Part shown: positions 36,937 to 48,057 of the stretch, piece by piece
Layout of the letters: each line of letters starts with the position of its first letter
Position numbering within the stretch: the first letter of the stretch is position 1
Origin: Leptobrachium leishanense
Lineage: Eukaryota; Chordata; Amphibia; Anura; Megophryidae
DNA length: 64,000 nucleotides
Assembly (NCBI GenBank): GCA_009667805.1
Contig: CM019068.1
Location: 9,798,182 to 9,862,181, forward strand
Direction: 5' to 3'
Position numbers and translations under genes: made by a program
The notes under the pieces: model-generated
Seen by the model: only the letters and a program-made list of their open reading frames with translations
What the model was told of the DNA's origin: nothing
Databases searched by the model: none

Positions 36937-37717
36937 GGGCCCTATTACATTCTTCGCGTGCAAAAACGCATTAACGCAAGGGGCAAAACCCTTTGCGCTG
37001 AACGTCGTATTACGATGTTTGCGCACAAAAGCGCGTTAACGTCTAACGCGAGTGACCCTGCGCGAACCCTTTGCGAGCGCAATTTAGTGCGTGCATCCTA
37101 TACTTAACATTGTGAGCGAAAATGCGTTTGTACGCGCATGGTATTACAATCTTAGCGCATAATTTAACAGACAACGTTTGCACGCATAATTTTAATGTCT
37201 TTAAAAAGCTGGTAACGGCAAATTGTAACAACCTGACCGTACCAAACTGCGGATTCACAACGGAGAACGTCGATGTGCACGGTTCTTTTTCCTAGATCTG
37301 TCAAAAATGACGGCCACTACCTTGTCTTCCGTCAGAACGTACGTCTGTTGTGCGCAGTCTGCACGAAATGACGGACTTGCATTAAAATTACATTGCGCTC
37401 ACTGATTTCTGCGGTACTTTACTGTTTTATGAGCGCAATTTCCCGACGGATGAAAAAATACGCGAGGAATGTAATTCCAGCGGTGATTTTCGTGCGTTAA
37501 TGTTTAATGCTTCGTGCAAAAAAACAGCGTGCGTTTTTGCGTTTAGAATGTATTTCTGTTGTTTTTTTAATATCTTGCATTGTTTTACTTTGTATTTATG
37601 TAACGACTGTAACATTTCAATGTTCTTGAACACAGGACATACTTGAAAACGAGAGAAATCTCAATGTATCCTTCCTGGTAAAATCCTTTATAAATAAATA
37701 AATAATAAATAGGGCCC
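36937..37717. mobile_element. Palindromic MITE family B, TAT flanks, with a retro-tail insertion
   Basis: Ends gggccctattacattc and (interrupted) gaatgta...aatagggccc. TAT lies on both sides. Interior is rich in 'gcgcgttaacg'-like palindromes. The right end is split by the tail-T insertion 37551..37708. Confidence 0.75.
37551..37708 (+). repeat. Short retroelement with tail T
   Basis: Head 'ttgtttttttaatatcttgc' then 'gtaacatttcaatgttcttg', then the SINE tail and (AAAT)n. The same head precedes the tail at 46165..46328, so this is a second family sharing tail T with the SINE. Confidence 0.75.
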
Positions 37718-37767
37718 TATATATCTTATTACAGCAAATCTCATAGGGACCCCGTTATACATTCTAT

Positions 37768-37897
37768 GGGCAATATTACAATGTTGGTGCTAACTTAACC
37801 AGAGCTGTTGTAAACTTAAAACCTCCATAGGCTATAATGGCTCTGGTAAGTTTACAACAGCTCTGGTTAAGTTAGCACCAACTTTGTAATATGGCCC
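37768..37897. mobile_element. Palindromic MITE family A, TAT flanks
   Basis: Ends gggcaatattacaatgttgg and ccaactttgtaatatggccc; TAT at 37765..37767 and 37898..37900. Nearly identical inside to 36669..36798. Confidence 0.85.
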
Positions 37898-38170
37898 TAT
37901 ATATCTTATTGCAGCAAAATCCAAATAGACCCCCTTGTACACCATATTTTATTACAGCAAAACTCATAGGGACCCTCTTATACACAATGTATCATATTGC
38001 AGGAAAACCCATAAAGCCCCCCCATACACCATACATACTATTAACAGTCCTCTAGTGTTTCACAGCTTATTTTACAGTAATGCAAGATGGGAACACACTC
38101 TACTAAATGAAAACATAAATCGCCCTAAAAACACGATCCCTATCATTCATTACATTTAAATAATAAATTG

Positions 38171-39029
38171 TAGGGATGCACCAATACCACTTTTTTAAGA
38201 CCGAGTACGAGTACCGATACTTTTTTTCAAGTACTCACCGATACCGAGTACCGATACTTTTATTTTATGTCATGTGACCGCTTTCCAATAAGAACAGACC
38301 TCATATAAAAATGCCCCCAGCTCACATGTATATACCCCCCAGATATATATATATACAGAATGCCCCCAGCTCACATGGATATTATATTGCTCACATGGCG
38401 ATTGCCCCCAGCTCACATGGATATGTAGCTTGCCCCCAGCTCACATGGCGATTGCCCCCAGCTCACATGGCGATTGGCCCCAGCTCACATGGATTGCCCC
38501 CAGCTCACATGGATATTGCCCCCAGCTCACATGGATATTGTCCCCAGCTCTCATGGATATTGCCCCCAGCTCTCATGGATTTGCCACAGCTCTCACAGAC
38601 CGAACGCTGGGGAAGCTGGCAGTGTGCATGAAAAGCACTCGGCCAGCGTTCCCCTCCTGTGGGCCGCGATACACACCCTTCAGAAGGTCCGGTCGCACGG
38701 CTGTGACGCGATCACGTGGCCTCCTGGCGCCTCTGTGACGCTGCCTCCAGCCGAGAGGCAGCATCACAGAGGTGCCCTGCAGCCATGTGAACGCATCACA
38801 GCCGTGCGACCGGACCTTCCGAAGGGTGAGTATCGCGGCCCGCCGGAGGGGAACGCTGGCCGAGTGCTTTTCATGCACGCGGCCAGCTTCCCCAGCCCCA
38901 CGGATACTGGCAAGCCGGCCCAGCGCTGGCTTCCGGTCCCGGGGGTGTATCGTATTGGGCCATTTGCACGAGTACCAAGTACTCGTGCAAACGGCAGTAT
39001 CGGCACCGATACCGATACAAATTATTATG
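38171..39029. mobile_element. hAT of the TAGGGATGCACCGATA family, right end eroded
   Basis: Left end tagggatgcaccaataccac. The arms contain 'gagtacgagtaccgatactt' and 'cgagtaccaagtactcgtgc'. A large G+C-rich palindrome is centred at about 38757 (arms around ggtccggtcgcacggctgtg / cacagccgtgcgaccggacc). The array 38311..38590 is made of 'gcccccagctcacatggat' units (about 12 copies). The right terminus and TSD are not recognisable. Confidence 0.75.
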
Positions 39030-39202
39030 GATGCACAGATACTAGTAAGACTTTGCAGATTTTAAATAAATTAAGTGACTTTGTAAGAATTTTCTCATTG
39101 CCCCAAATTTCCATAAAACCTAAAAACAAACGGTACATAAAAATAAAAATTTTGCATAAGCCACAATGTCAATGTACCCCACTACTGCAGGTCCATCCTA
39201 AC

Positions 39203-40332
39203 TAGGGGTGAAACAACTAATCGATTAATCGACAACTAATCGATGATTAAATTAGTTGTCAACTATTTCCATTATCGATTAATCGGTGTCGATTAATCGT
39301 CCTGTGTGCAGCACACACTGTTTAGAGTCAGACTGAGTTAAACGTAAATAACCTCAGCATTGGAGCTGACTGGAGAAGACGTGTCGCTACTTTACTAGGT
39401 ATGATTTAGTTCTAGGATTATGTCAGACACAACCAGTTTGTTTTTATTCAGTTTACAACAGTAGCAGAACTATAACACAAACAATAGGATACTGTCACTG
39501 GGTGAAGGAGCTGTATGCCTGTGTTTTATCCGTACTTGAAGCTGGAGTCCTGTGCCACCACCCCACCCTCTCTGCCGCACCCTCTTTGGTTGGGAACTGC
39601 CATTCCCTCCCTTTGGTCTGGTCCCTTTCCCCAACCTCACTCCCACACTCAGATCCGGTCTTTTGTCCATACCCACGCCCTCTCACACCCAGGTCAAGTC
39701 ACTTGAGCAAAGTCATTTCCTTCCACCTCCAGTCCCTCCTCCCACTCGGTTTGTTCACAAAATTATTTAAAAGGGACACTCTACGCACCCTGACCACGTT
39801 AGCTTATTAACCCCGATTTCATGCTGACATCATCATCTATGACCAAGTTGTAGCCGCGTTCATTTAAGAAAGCAAACATGGGCTTAAGCTGCGCATACAG
39901 CATCAACCCGTCCCTCTGACCAAGCACTCGCAGCATCAACCCATCCCTCTGACCAAGCACTCGCAGCATCAACCCATCCCTCTGACCAAGCACTCGCAGC
40001 ATCATCCCATCCCTCTGACCAAGCACTCGCAGCATCAACCCATCCCTCCGACCAAGCACTCGCAGCATCAACCCATCCCTCTGACCAAGCACTCGCATAC
40101 CTTGTGTGAAAAGTACGCAAGATACGTATGCACATATGCGAATTGCGTAAGTTACGTACACTACGCAAATTGCTTATGAAAAAAGGGGGAGAGGTTGTGG
40201 TTATTTATTTATTTTTACATAAAATTCCTTAAGTAAACACATTTTTCTATTTATTTTTTTATCCGATGAATCGATTAATCTAAATAAAAATCGTCCAAAT
40301 AATCGATTATGGGAATAATCGTTGCAGCCTGA
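39203..40332. mobile_element. hAT element (TAATCGATTAATCG ends), TSD ATCCTAAC
   Basis: Left end taggggtgaaacaactaatc, right end the complement of tcaggctgcaacgattattc. ATCCTAAC at 39195..39202 and 40333..40340. This end type is a common vertebrate hAT MITE. A 33-bp array at 39887..40098 has about six copies of 'cagcatcaacccatccctct' + 'gaccaagcactcg'. No transposase. Confidence 0.88.
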
Positions 40333-40489
40333 ATCCTAACCTAATGATCTCTCATAAGAGATTAACCCATGTCCATGGGACATACATCTTTCTGGGGCTC
40401 GTGGCAAGAACCAGAACGAGTCTGGATCTCCTGATCACTGCAGAGATAGATGTGTAAATCAAAGGAACGGCTGCCAGAACAAACCGGGA

Positions 40490-40933
40490 TTTAATTAGGC
40501 CCGTGTCAGACGAACGCAGTGATCACGTCTGTGTTGCCGCACATTTTAACGTCCGTCGTAGCAAACAATTATGATCAATAGAGACCCACACATGAAGTAC
40601 GTCCGCACAGAAGTGCGGACGCACAGCGCACGTGGCACCGGATGCAATTTAGGCAAGAACATCAAACCGCTAGGACGGACGCACAGAGTGCGCCACACCC
40701 GAGTAGCTTTGTGTGTGAGTGATGGAACGTAGTCAGACGGACTGTATTTTTGACGTCCAGCATTTTTGACGGACAAAATGTTTTCATATTAATCTTATTT
40801 CCCTTCTACATCAGTCAAAAAAAAAGTAAAAAAAAGAACGGACTGTGTGGTGTCTACAGTATCATCAGTCAGAAAGTATGTCAGTTGTGCACGGACGCAC
40901 CGTGTGCTCAGAATGCTCTCATCTGACATTAGC
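40490..40933 (+). mobile_element. MITE family D, inverted relative of 31183
   Basis: Contains 'gtgcggacgcacagcgcacg', 'aggacggacgcacagagtgc' and 'atcagtcagaaagtatgtca', with imperfect inverted ends 'tgtcagacgaac' and 'tcatctgacatt'. No coding function. Confidence 0.6.
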
Positions 40934-41186
40934 TTAAGGCTGGACGTCCACTGGATCCGTAGTCGCACGACCGACTTGGTCGTCAGACTAGTAGCGATAT
41001 CGGTCGTGCGACTTTGATGAGGGTCGTCCATTGCATCAGACTAGCGATCAGCGACTATGGACAACTATGGACCCAAAAACTAGTTTATTCTTGTTTTGTT
41101 TTGTTTTCTGAGACTATTGCATATTGCATTCTGCTTTTAGAGACACTGCAGTCCTTTGTGAGCAAAAATGGATATGGAGGAGCTGG

Positions 41187-42037
41187 TTTATTATTTTTTA
41201 TTTATAAAGCGCCAGCATATTCTGTAGCTCTGTACAGTGAGCACAACATAGACAGGGTTACAGTACATTGAACAACATTTTACAAACCTGTAAAGGAGGC
41301 ACCAAGGCCCTATTCCCATGGGAATTTACAATCCAGAAGGGTTGGGGGTGGAAACAGGAGGAGAGGACTGCAAGGCGAGTGTGATGGGCTGCAAGGCGAG
41401 TGTGATGGGCTGCAAGGTGAGAGTGATGGGCTGCAAGGTGAGAGTGATGGACTGCAAGGCGAGTGTGATGGGCTGCAAGGTGAGAGTGATGGGCTGCAAG
41501 GTGAGAGTGATGGACTGCAAGGTGAGAGTGATGGGCTGCAAGGCGAGAGTGATGGGCTACAAGGTGAGAGTGATGGGCTGCAAGGTGAGAGTGATGGACT
41601 GCAAGGCGAGTGTGATGGGCTGCAAGGTGAGAGTGATGGGCTGCAAGGCGAGAGTGATGGGCTGCAAGGCGAGTGTGATGGGCTGCAAGGCGAGTGTGAT
41701 GGGCTGCAAGGTGAGAGTGATGGGCTGCAAGGCGAGAGTGATGGGCTGCAAGGCGAGTGTGATGGGCTGCAAGGCGAGTGTGATGGACTGCAAGGTGAGA
41801 GTGATGGAAAGCAAGGTGAGAGTGATGGGCTGCAAGGCGAGTGTGATGGACTGGTTGCGTCAGTGAGTTGGGGGGTCGGCTTCCCTAAATAGGAATGTTT
41901 TAAGGGAGCGTTTGAAGGAAGAGAAGTTAGGGGAAAGTCTGACAGTACGAGGGAGAGCGTACCAGAGAGTGGGGCTGTGCATGAGAAATCCTGCAGTGTA
42001 TCATGGGTAGAGGTGATGCGGGGAGAAGCTAGGGGCA
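41187..42037 (-). mobile_element. L2 3' fragment, minus strand
   Basis: Same order as the L2 at 434..1942 and 11131..11537: tail with 'ataaagcgccagcatattct', 'acagggttacagtacattga', the expanded 21-bp segment, 'ggaatgttttaagggagcgt', 'gatgcggggagaagctaggg'. Confidence 0.88.
41363..41850. repeat. 21-bp minisatellite inside L2, 23 copies
   Basis: Units 'ctgcaaggtgagagtgatgg' with two main variants (gtgagag / gcgagtg) in mixed order. The 182-codon plus frame simply repeats [14 protein letters not shown] and is an artefact. Confidence 0.95.
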
Positions 42038-42462
42038 GGTCTGGATGATCTAGTTCGGTGTGTGAATTTGAATCCCTTTGAGCAGCTGAAAAAGGACCTA
42101 AAATTCATTCACCCTGTACCCTACCCAAACATGGCTAGTCCCACCCATCTCCCATACACAAAATATACATTTAAATGTAAATAATTTGAATATAATAGCA
42201 TTTTTAACTCCCCTAATCAACTTCTCCGCATCCATGTCCTTCCCTGATTGTCTGGCTGTCTGTGTTGCATGGGCGATATTTCCAAAATTTTTGGTCTGAT
42301 CACTAGTCTGCAGCAGACTTCAAAAGTCGCTGGAATTGGCAAGTCTGACGCAAAGGACGATGGTACATTCACAATAGTGTTTTTGGATTGGTCTGACGAC
42401 AAGGAAGACTTTGTGCGATGTCGTTGTCGCACGAATACGGATCCAGTGAACACCCAGCCTTA

Positions 42463-42811
42463 TCAGAAAGCACAGGTACCGGCAGAATCAGAAATAATGC
42501 GATGAAAGCGTGTACGCGGCATACTGATTAAACTGTCACGAAGGGTGACTGCAGAATGCGTAGGAGCATCTTCAAAATTGAGCACCTCACACAGGATATG
42601 CTTTACCCAGGATATACTCGGCACTTCAATAAGTATGTAATGTAATGTTATATAGTGTCACCACACATATTTTGCATTTTATGCACATGGTAAAATCGGT
42701 GTATAGCACTCTATATATAAACTTTGTACATAATGTGTGTGTTTCGTATCTATCACTCCGTACACTCCGAGTGTGTTATACATAATCAATACATCGTTCT
42801 GCTAAATCTGT
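42463..42811. other. Intron sequence, no gene seen
   Basis: Single-copy-looking A/T-rich DNA up to the left end of the DIRS element. Confidence 0.5.
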
Positions 42812-42990
42812 AATTTTATTACAAGACACGGAGGCGAGTATTATTATGCCAAATCTCTTTATTGCCACTTCCAGCAGCAAGAAGAAAAAAACATTAACAC
42901 GTGTCAGGGGCGTACCTGCACATCATAACAATGGTCTCTCCCAAATGCATAAAAGAACCCCCATGTCCAAGCTTCTTCCTCTTCCTTGCT
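42812..42990 (+). repeat. DIRS left inverted terminal repeat
   Basis: ttttattacaagacacggag...gaggcgagtattattatgcc, then 'cacgtgtcaggggcgt' and 'ccatgtccaagcttcttcct'. Complement found at 49558..49745. Confidence 0.9.
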
Positions 42991-43440
42991 GCTTCCGGGA
43001 GCAGGATAAGTATTTTTCTCCTTTAAAATTTATTGTTATAGTTTTTCTTAAAACCACTAGTTTTGTAGTAAATTAAATGCCCTTCTTTGTTTAATTGTGT
43101 TTTTGCACATTATTTATTGATTTCTTGTTGTATATCGTTTTGTAAAGTCCGGGGTTATCGGCTTCGCTGGCGGGTCTGTGGTTTGGGTTCCCGGGGGTTC
43201 TCTCGTGGCCCTGCATCCCGTTCGCGAGGCGGTAATTTCCCCTGCGAATTTGGGATTTTTATTGCCACAGGCCGACCTCCGGTATATATTTTCGGGCATC
43301 GTTCGTCTGCGTGCGCGGCGGCCATTTTAGGTCTGAGAGGATTGTCTCGCGACCATTGCGTGTCTGTTCCGCCCCTAATTTTGGCGCGTTTTCGCTCCGG
43401 CGGCCATATCGGCTCCTGCCTGTTCGTTTGATGCCGCATC

Positions 43441-44870
43441 CACGCGCTTCCTCGTCTAAGGACGCTGCCAGTATGGCAGGGGAGATCTCGGACAGCCTCT
43501 CTGATGGCTCTTTAGATCGCAATCCTCCCGCGCTCCTGAAGGAGGGTCCCCCTCAAGCTTTACCTCCAGCTCCATCTAATTCTGAGGTACTTTCTAAGAC
43601 CCTCATGGAATTTGCCTCAGCCATGGGCTCCATGTCTCAGACGCTTTCAAATTTATTAGGTCCGGCTGGATCTTTTTCTGCCCCACCACCCCCTCCTCCT
43701 CCGGCTGGAGAGAAGAGGGGTTCCACATTATCCATTACCAAAATTTCTCACACATCTCACACTATGCAAGAGCGCAGGTTCCTCGTAAAGCTACAGCTAA
43801 AACTAAACATACCTTGCCCTCTGGTTCTAAGAGAAGGGCTACTGATGGTAGAGCTACCTCTACAATGGAACGCGGTGAACGGCCCTGCAAAAAATCACCC
43901 CATCGTGGGTCAAAAAGAGCTAGATCTTGGAAGAGGGCCAGAGGACGGTCTCCCTCCTCTCGTTCCTCCTCTTCCAGCCTATCCCCTGTAATAACTGAGA
44001 TATCCTCGGATGAGGATAATTCTCCGGCATCTAATGCCTTGGCTCTCACTAATTCTGCAATAGTGGATGCATCGTCTGAAGACGATTTCTTTTATCCAGA
44101 TGATCTGAAACACCCCCGCTCCACGCATTGGGTCGCATCCCCTTGGGTGGAAAGATTGCTACAAGTAAGTTCGTAAGCCTATGGCGCCTAAAACTAGATC
44201 ACGTTTACATACTGAATGCCCGAGGCCTCTCACCTCCAAAAAAGTGTTGCAAACTCCCGAGGTTGGAGAGCAAATGCTGCAACACCGGACTAATACGGGA
44301 TGGAATCCCCGAAAAGGGGTTGATTTTTCGTTCAAGTCCTGCCAGGACAAGTTGTTAGATGTATTTGGCCCTTTTTCCCAATTACTAGAAGTCATTGAAC
44401 GAGCCCATACCTCTGGTATCGCTCCCAGTGTGCCTATTCTGCGTGGTTGGGCACATTTGCCTGCTTGGCAATGCAAATACAGCGTTAGCCTATCCTTCTA
44501 AGGATTGACCACCCTGGCCTCCAATGAGCCAGGACCGGACGCAGAGGGGGACCTGTTTCCGAAAACTATTATACAGGACATGAATTCTTATTCGGGGTCC
44601 TTTTAATACCATCAATAAGGTGAAAGTGAACATGCGTAAAGCATTTGATCAAAACCAGAGTGTTTTTGGACGGGCCGGCAGACGATGGGGCCGACTGCCC
44701 GGCCGTTCTTCATATGGTTCCTCTCGAGCAACCTCTAGCCCCGCTCAAACTCCGCGACAACCATACCAACATCAGCAGGTCCGGTTCTTCCCACAATACA
44801 GCCGCTCTGGTCGTGGACGTGGTTCGTTCCGATCTCGCCCGCCTGGTAAGTCCTTTTTTCCATCAGGGTT
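43441..44870 (+). pseudogene. DIRS gag-like region, frameshifted
   Basis: Pieces in different frames: a Ser/Pro-rich N-terminus (43441..43740) with a proline run APPPPPPPAGEKR; a Lys/Arg/Ser-rich segment (RARSWKRARGRSPSSRSSSS, 43910..43975) and the acidic ITEISSDEDN; an alpha-helical segment FSFKSCQDKLLDVFGPFSQL (about 44330) and a C-terminal Arg/Gly stretch SGRGRGSFRSRP (about 44800). The order matches gag of vertebrate DIRS elements. It binds nucleic acid by analogy only. Several frameshifts (near 43770, 44165, 44500) break it. Confidence 0.7.
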
Positions 44871-44972
44871 TGGTGGGTGGCAGGATCGCACGTTTTTTCC
44901 ACATATGGGAGTCAATTTCAGCAGATCCCTGGATCTTGCAGACTGTTCTAGGTTATCAGATAGATTTCATAT

Positions 44973-46328
44973 ATACCTCAATACAGAATGCACCTGTAAA
45001 CATGTAACATAGTGACTATATACAGAATGCGTCTGTAAACATGTAACATAGTGACTATATACAGAATGCGTCTGTAAACATGTAACACAGTGACTATATA
45101 CAGAATGCGTCTGTAAACATGTAACATAGTGATTATATACAGAATGCACCTGTAAACATGTAACACAGTGACTATATACAGAATGCACCTGTAAACATGT
45201 AACACAGTGACTATATACAGAATGCACCTGTAAACATGTAACATAATGACTATATACAGAATGCGTCTGTAAACATGTAACATAGTGACTATATACAGAA
45301 TGCGCCTGTAAACATGTAACACAGTGACTATATACAGAATGCGTCTGTAAACATGTAACATAGTGATTATATACAGAATGCACCTGTAAACATGTAACAC
45401 AGTGACTATATACAGAATGCACCTGTAAACATGTAACACAGTGACTATATACAGAATGCACCTGTAAACATGTAACATAATGACTATATACAGAATGCGT
45501 CTGTAAACATGTAACATAGTGACTATATACAGAATGCACCTGTAAACATGTAACATAGTGACTATATACAGAATACGTCTGTAAACATGTAACATAGTGA
45601 CTATATACAGAATGCGTCTGTAAACATGTAACATAGTGACTATATACAGAATGTGTCTGTAAACATGTAACATAGTGACTATATACAGAATGCACCTGTA
45701 AACATGTAACATAGTGACTATATACAGAATGCGCCTGTAAACATGTAACACAGTGACTATATACAGAATGCACCTGTAAACATGTAACACAGTGACTATA
45801 TACAGAATGCACCTGTAAACATGTAACCTAGTGACTATATACAGAATGCACCTGTAAACATGTAACCTAGTGACTATATACAGAATGCACCTGTAAACAT
45901 GTAACATAGTGACTATATACAGAATGCACCTGTAAACCTGTAACAGTGACTATATACAGAATGCACCTGTAAACATGTAACACAGTGACTATATACAGAA
46001 TGCACCTGTAAACATGTAACCTAGTGACTATATACAGAATGCACCTGTAAACATGTAACATAGTGACTATATACATAATGCACCTGTAAACCTGTAACAG
46101 TGACTATATACAGAATGCACCTGTAAACATGTAACCTAGTGACTATATTTCCTACATATTTATTTTCTGTTAATCTGTATATTTGTGTTGTTTTTTTTAA
46201 TATCTTGCATTGTATTACTCTGTATTTCTGTAACTGTAACACTTCAACGTTCTTGAATTCAGGACATACTTGAAAACGAGAGAAATCTCAATGTATCCTT
46301 CCTGGTAAAATCCTTTATAAATAAATAA
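44973..46328 (+). mobile_element. Retro-insertion with a 39-bp array and tail T, TSD ATAT
   Basis: ATAT at 44969..44972 and 46329..46332 flanks the insert, which splits the RT reading frame. About 1160 bp is the array, then 'aatatcttgcattgtattac', 'acacttcaacgttcttgaat', tail T and (AAAT)n, the same 3' unit as at 37551. No protein is encoded. Confidence 0.85.
44985..46147. repeat. 39-bp minisatellite, about 30 copies
   Basis: Unit 'gaatgcacctgtaaacatgt' + 'aacatagtgactatataca' with variants gcgtctg/gcacctg and acatag/acacag/acctag. The 281- and 309-codon minus-strand frames are 13-residue repeats with no protein meaning. Confidence 0.97.
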
Positions 46329-48057
46329 ATATCCAGTCCCTCTCAAACGTGACTTCCACGTCCTTTATATGTTCCTCAAGAGAAGGAACGGCTTATAGAC
46401 GCAGAGGTTCAGTTGTTGTTGGAAAGGGGGGCCATAGAACTTGTCTCTCCAAGAGATCTGGGCTTTATCAGCAACCTTTTTTTAGTCCAAAAGAAGGGAG
46501 GTTCTTTCAGACTTGTAATAAACTTTAAACATCTCTACGCTTATGTAACTTATCATCATTTCAAATTGGAGGGTATTCACTGTCTCCGCGACCTGCTCAA
46601 AACGGGGGATTGGATGAAAAAAAGGTCGATTTAACAGATGCGTATCTGACGGTGCCCATACATCAAGGTTTCTCCAATTCAGGTGGAAGGACAAGACGTT
46701 CCAATTCACGTGTCTCCCTTTCGGGTTGTCCTCAGCCCCTTGGTGTTTTTCAAAACTCCTGCATCCAGTCATGGCCCTGCTAAGAGCCCGAGGCGTCCGG
46801 TTGGTTATTTACCTGGACAACATTCTCATTCTAGCATCGTCTCACAACACTGAGTTCCAACACCTTCACTGGACGGTGACTCTGTTGTCCGACCTAGGAT
46901 TTCTCGTAAATACCAACAAGTCGGTTCTCGTACCGACGCAACGTTTAGAGTTTCTCAGGTTCATCGTCGACTCGACGGCTGCAATTCTACAATTGCCTCA
47001 ACAAAAACTCTGCGACATATGGAAAGAACTGCAACGAGCAATGACGCTCCAGGTTTTTACGGTTCGCTATCTGGCTCGACTGATTGGACTTCTATCAAGT
47101 TCTATTCAAGCAGTATTTCCAGGACCCTTGCACTACAGGGCCCTTCAAAGACTCAAGACGAGGGCCCTGAGTCGTGCTCAGTCTTACACAGATCCAGTCT
47201 ACCTAAACGACGCGTCCAGGGACGAACTTCAGTGGTGGCTGGACAACATGGAGGCGTGGAACAGCACGGCCATATTCAGATCCGCTCCCGATCTCATCAT
47301 AGAGTCGGACGCCAGCACTTACGGCTGGGAGGCCAGGTGTGGCTCGGTCTCCACAGGCGGGAGATGGTCAGCAGACGAAAGAACCTTGCACATCAACTGT
47401 CTGGAGCTTCTGGCGGGATCGTTGGCTAAACGCAGCCTCTCGGGCACTCGAGCAAATTGCTGTATCCTCCTGCACCTTGACAACCTCTCGGCGGTGAGAT
47501 ACACAAACAAGTTGGGAGGCGCGAGATCTCGCCCGTTGGCGATTCTTGCCAGAACCTTTTGGGATTTCTGCCTGCAGAGACAGATGGAAGTGAGAGCAGA
47601 ATATATACCGGGATTACACAATACCATCGCGGACTGGTACTCCAGATTCTTGCAGGACTCCACCGACTGGCATTTGCTGCCCTCTCTGTTTGCTCAGCTC
47701 TACGACCTGTGGGGTCCATTCACTATGGACCTTTTCGCCTCTCGCCTCAACACCCATCTACCTCTATTCTTCAGCTGGCGCCCCGATCCAAACGCTGTGG
47801 CGACGGATGCCCTTCTACAAGTGTGGCCTCCATGTCGGCATTACGCTTTTCCGCCATTCACACTCCTCGGGAGAACCCTCCTCCATGTTTGCAGGACCAA
47901 GACTTTGCTTGTATTAGTAACTCCGTGGTGGCCGTCACAGGCATGGTACCCCCATCTGCTGTCCATGGCTGTGGACTGTCCGAGGCTGCTCCTCACGGAT
48001 CAACAGTTGCTCTCCTACCCTTAGGGCCATCCTCATCCGCTGGTCCTCAACGGCCAT

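Larger units (their letters stand above)
36001..38045. repeat. About 48-bp minisatellite with three MITE insertions
   Basis: Units read 'cttattgcagcaaaacccat' + 'aaggacccccttatacac' + variable (TA)n. Uninterrupted from 36001 to 36665, then short pieces at 36799..36936, 37718..37767 and 37898..38045 between MITEs. It lies about 110 bp upstream of exon 2 in RBM20 intron 1. Confidence 0.9.
40937..42459. mobile_element. Harbinger-like MITE (TTA flanks) split by L2
   Basis: Ends ggctggacgtccactggatc and gatccagtgaacacccagcc, with TTA at 40934..40936 and 42460..42462. Internal inverted blocks (gtagtcgcacgacc / tgtcgttgtcgcacga) pair across the L2 fragment 41187..42037, showing L2 entered later. 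Harbinger assignment is inferred from the 3-bp TSD. Confidence 0.7.
44876..48024 (+). pseudogene. DIRS reverse transcriptase / RNase H / methyltransferase-like region, disrupted
   Basis: The RT begins FFHIWESISADPWILQTVLG (frame 2, about 44895) and is cut at 44972 by a retro-insertion. It resumes near 46380 with LLERGAIELVSPRD and VQKKGGSFRLVINFKHLY, shifts frame near 46630, and continues as an open frame from 46726 to 48022. The catalytic box reads YLDNILILAS, where the family has YLDD, so one catalytic aspartate is lost. RNase H follows: IIESDASTYGWEARCG, ELLAGSLAKRS and LHLDNLSAVRY. The last part (WGPFTMDLFASRLNTHLPLF ... TPWWPSQAWYP) matches the conserved segment between RNase H and the recombinase. 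No function expected. Confidence 0.88.

Noticed and set aside
44967..46076. 281- and 309-codon minus-strand frames
   Set aside because: 39-bp unit gives a 13-residue repeat in more than one frame; no protein.
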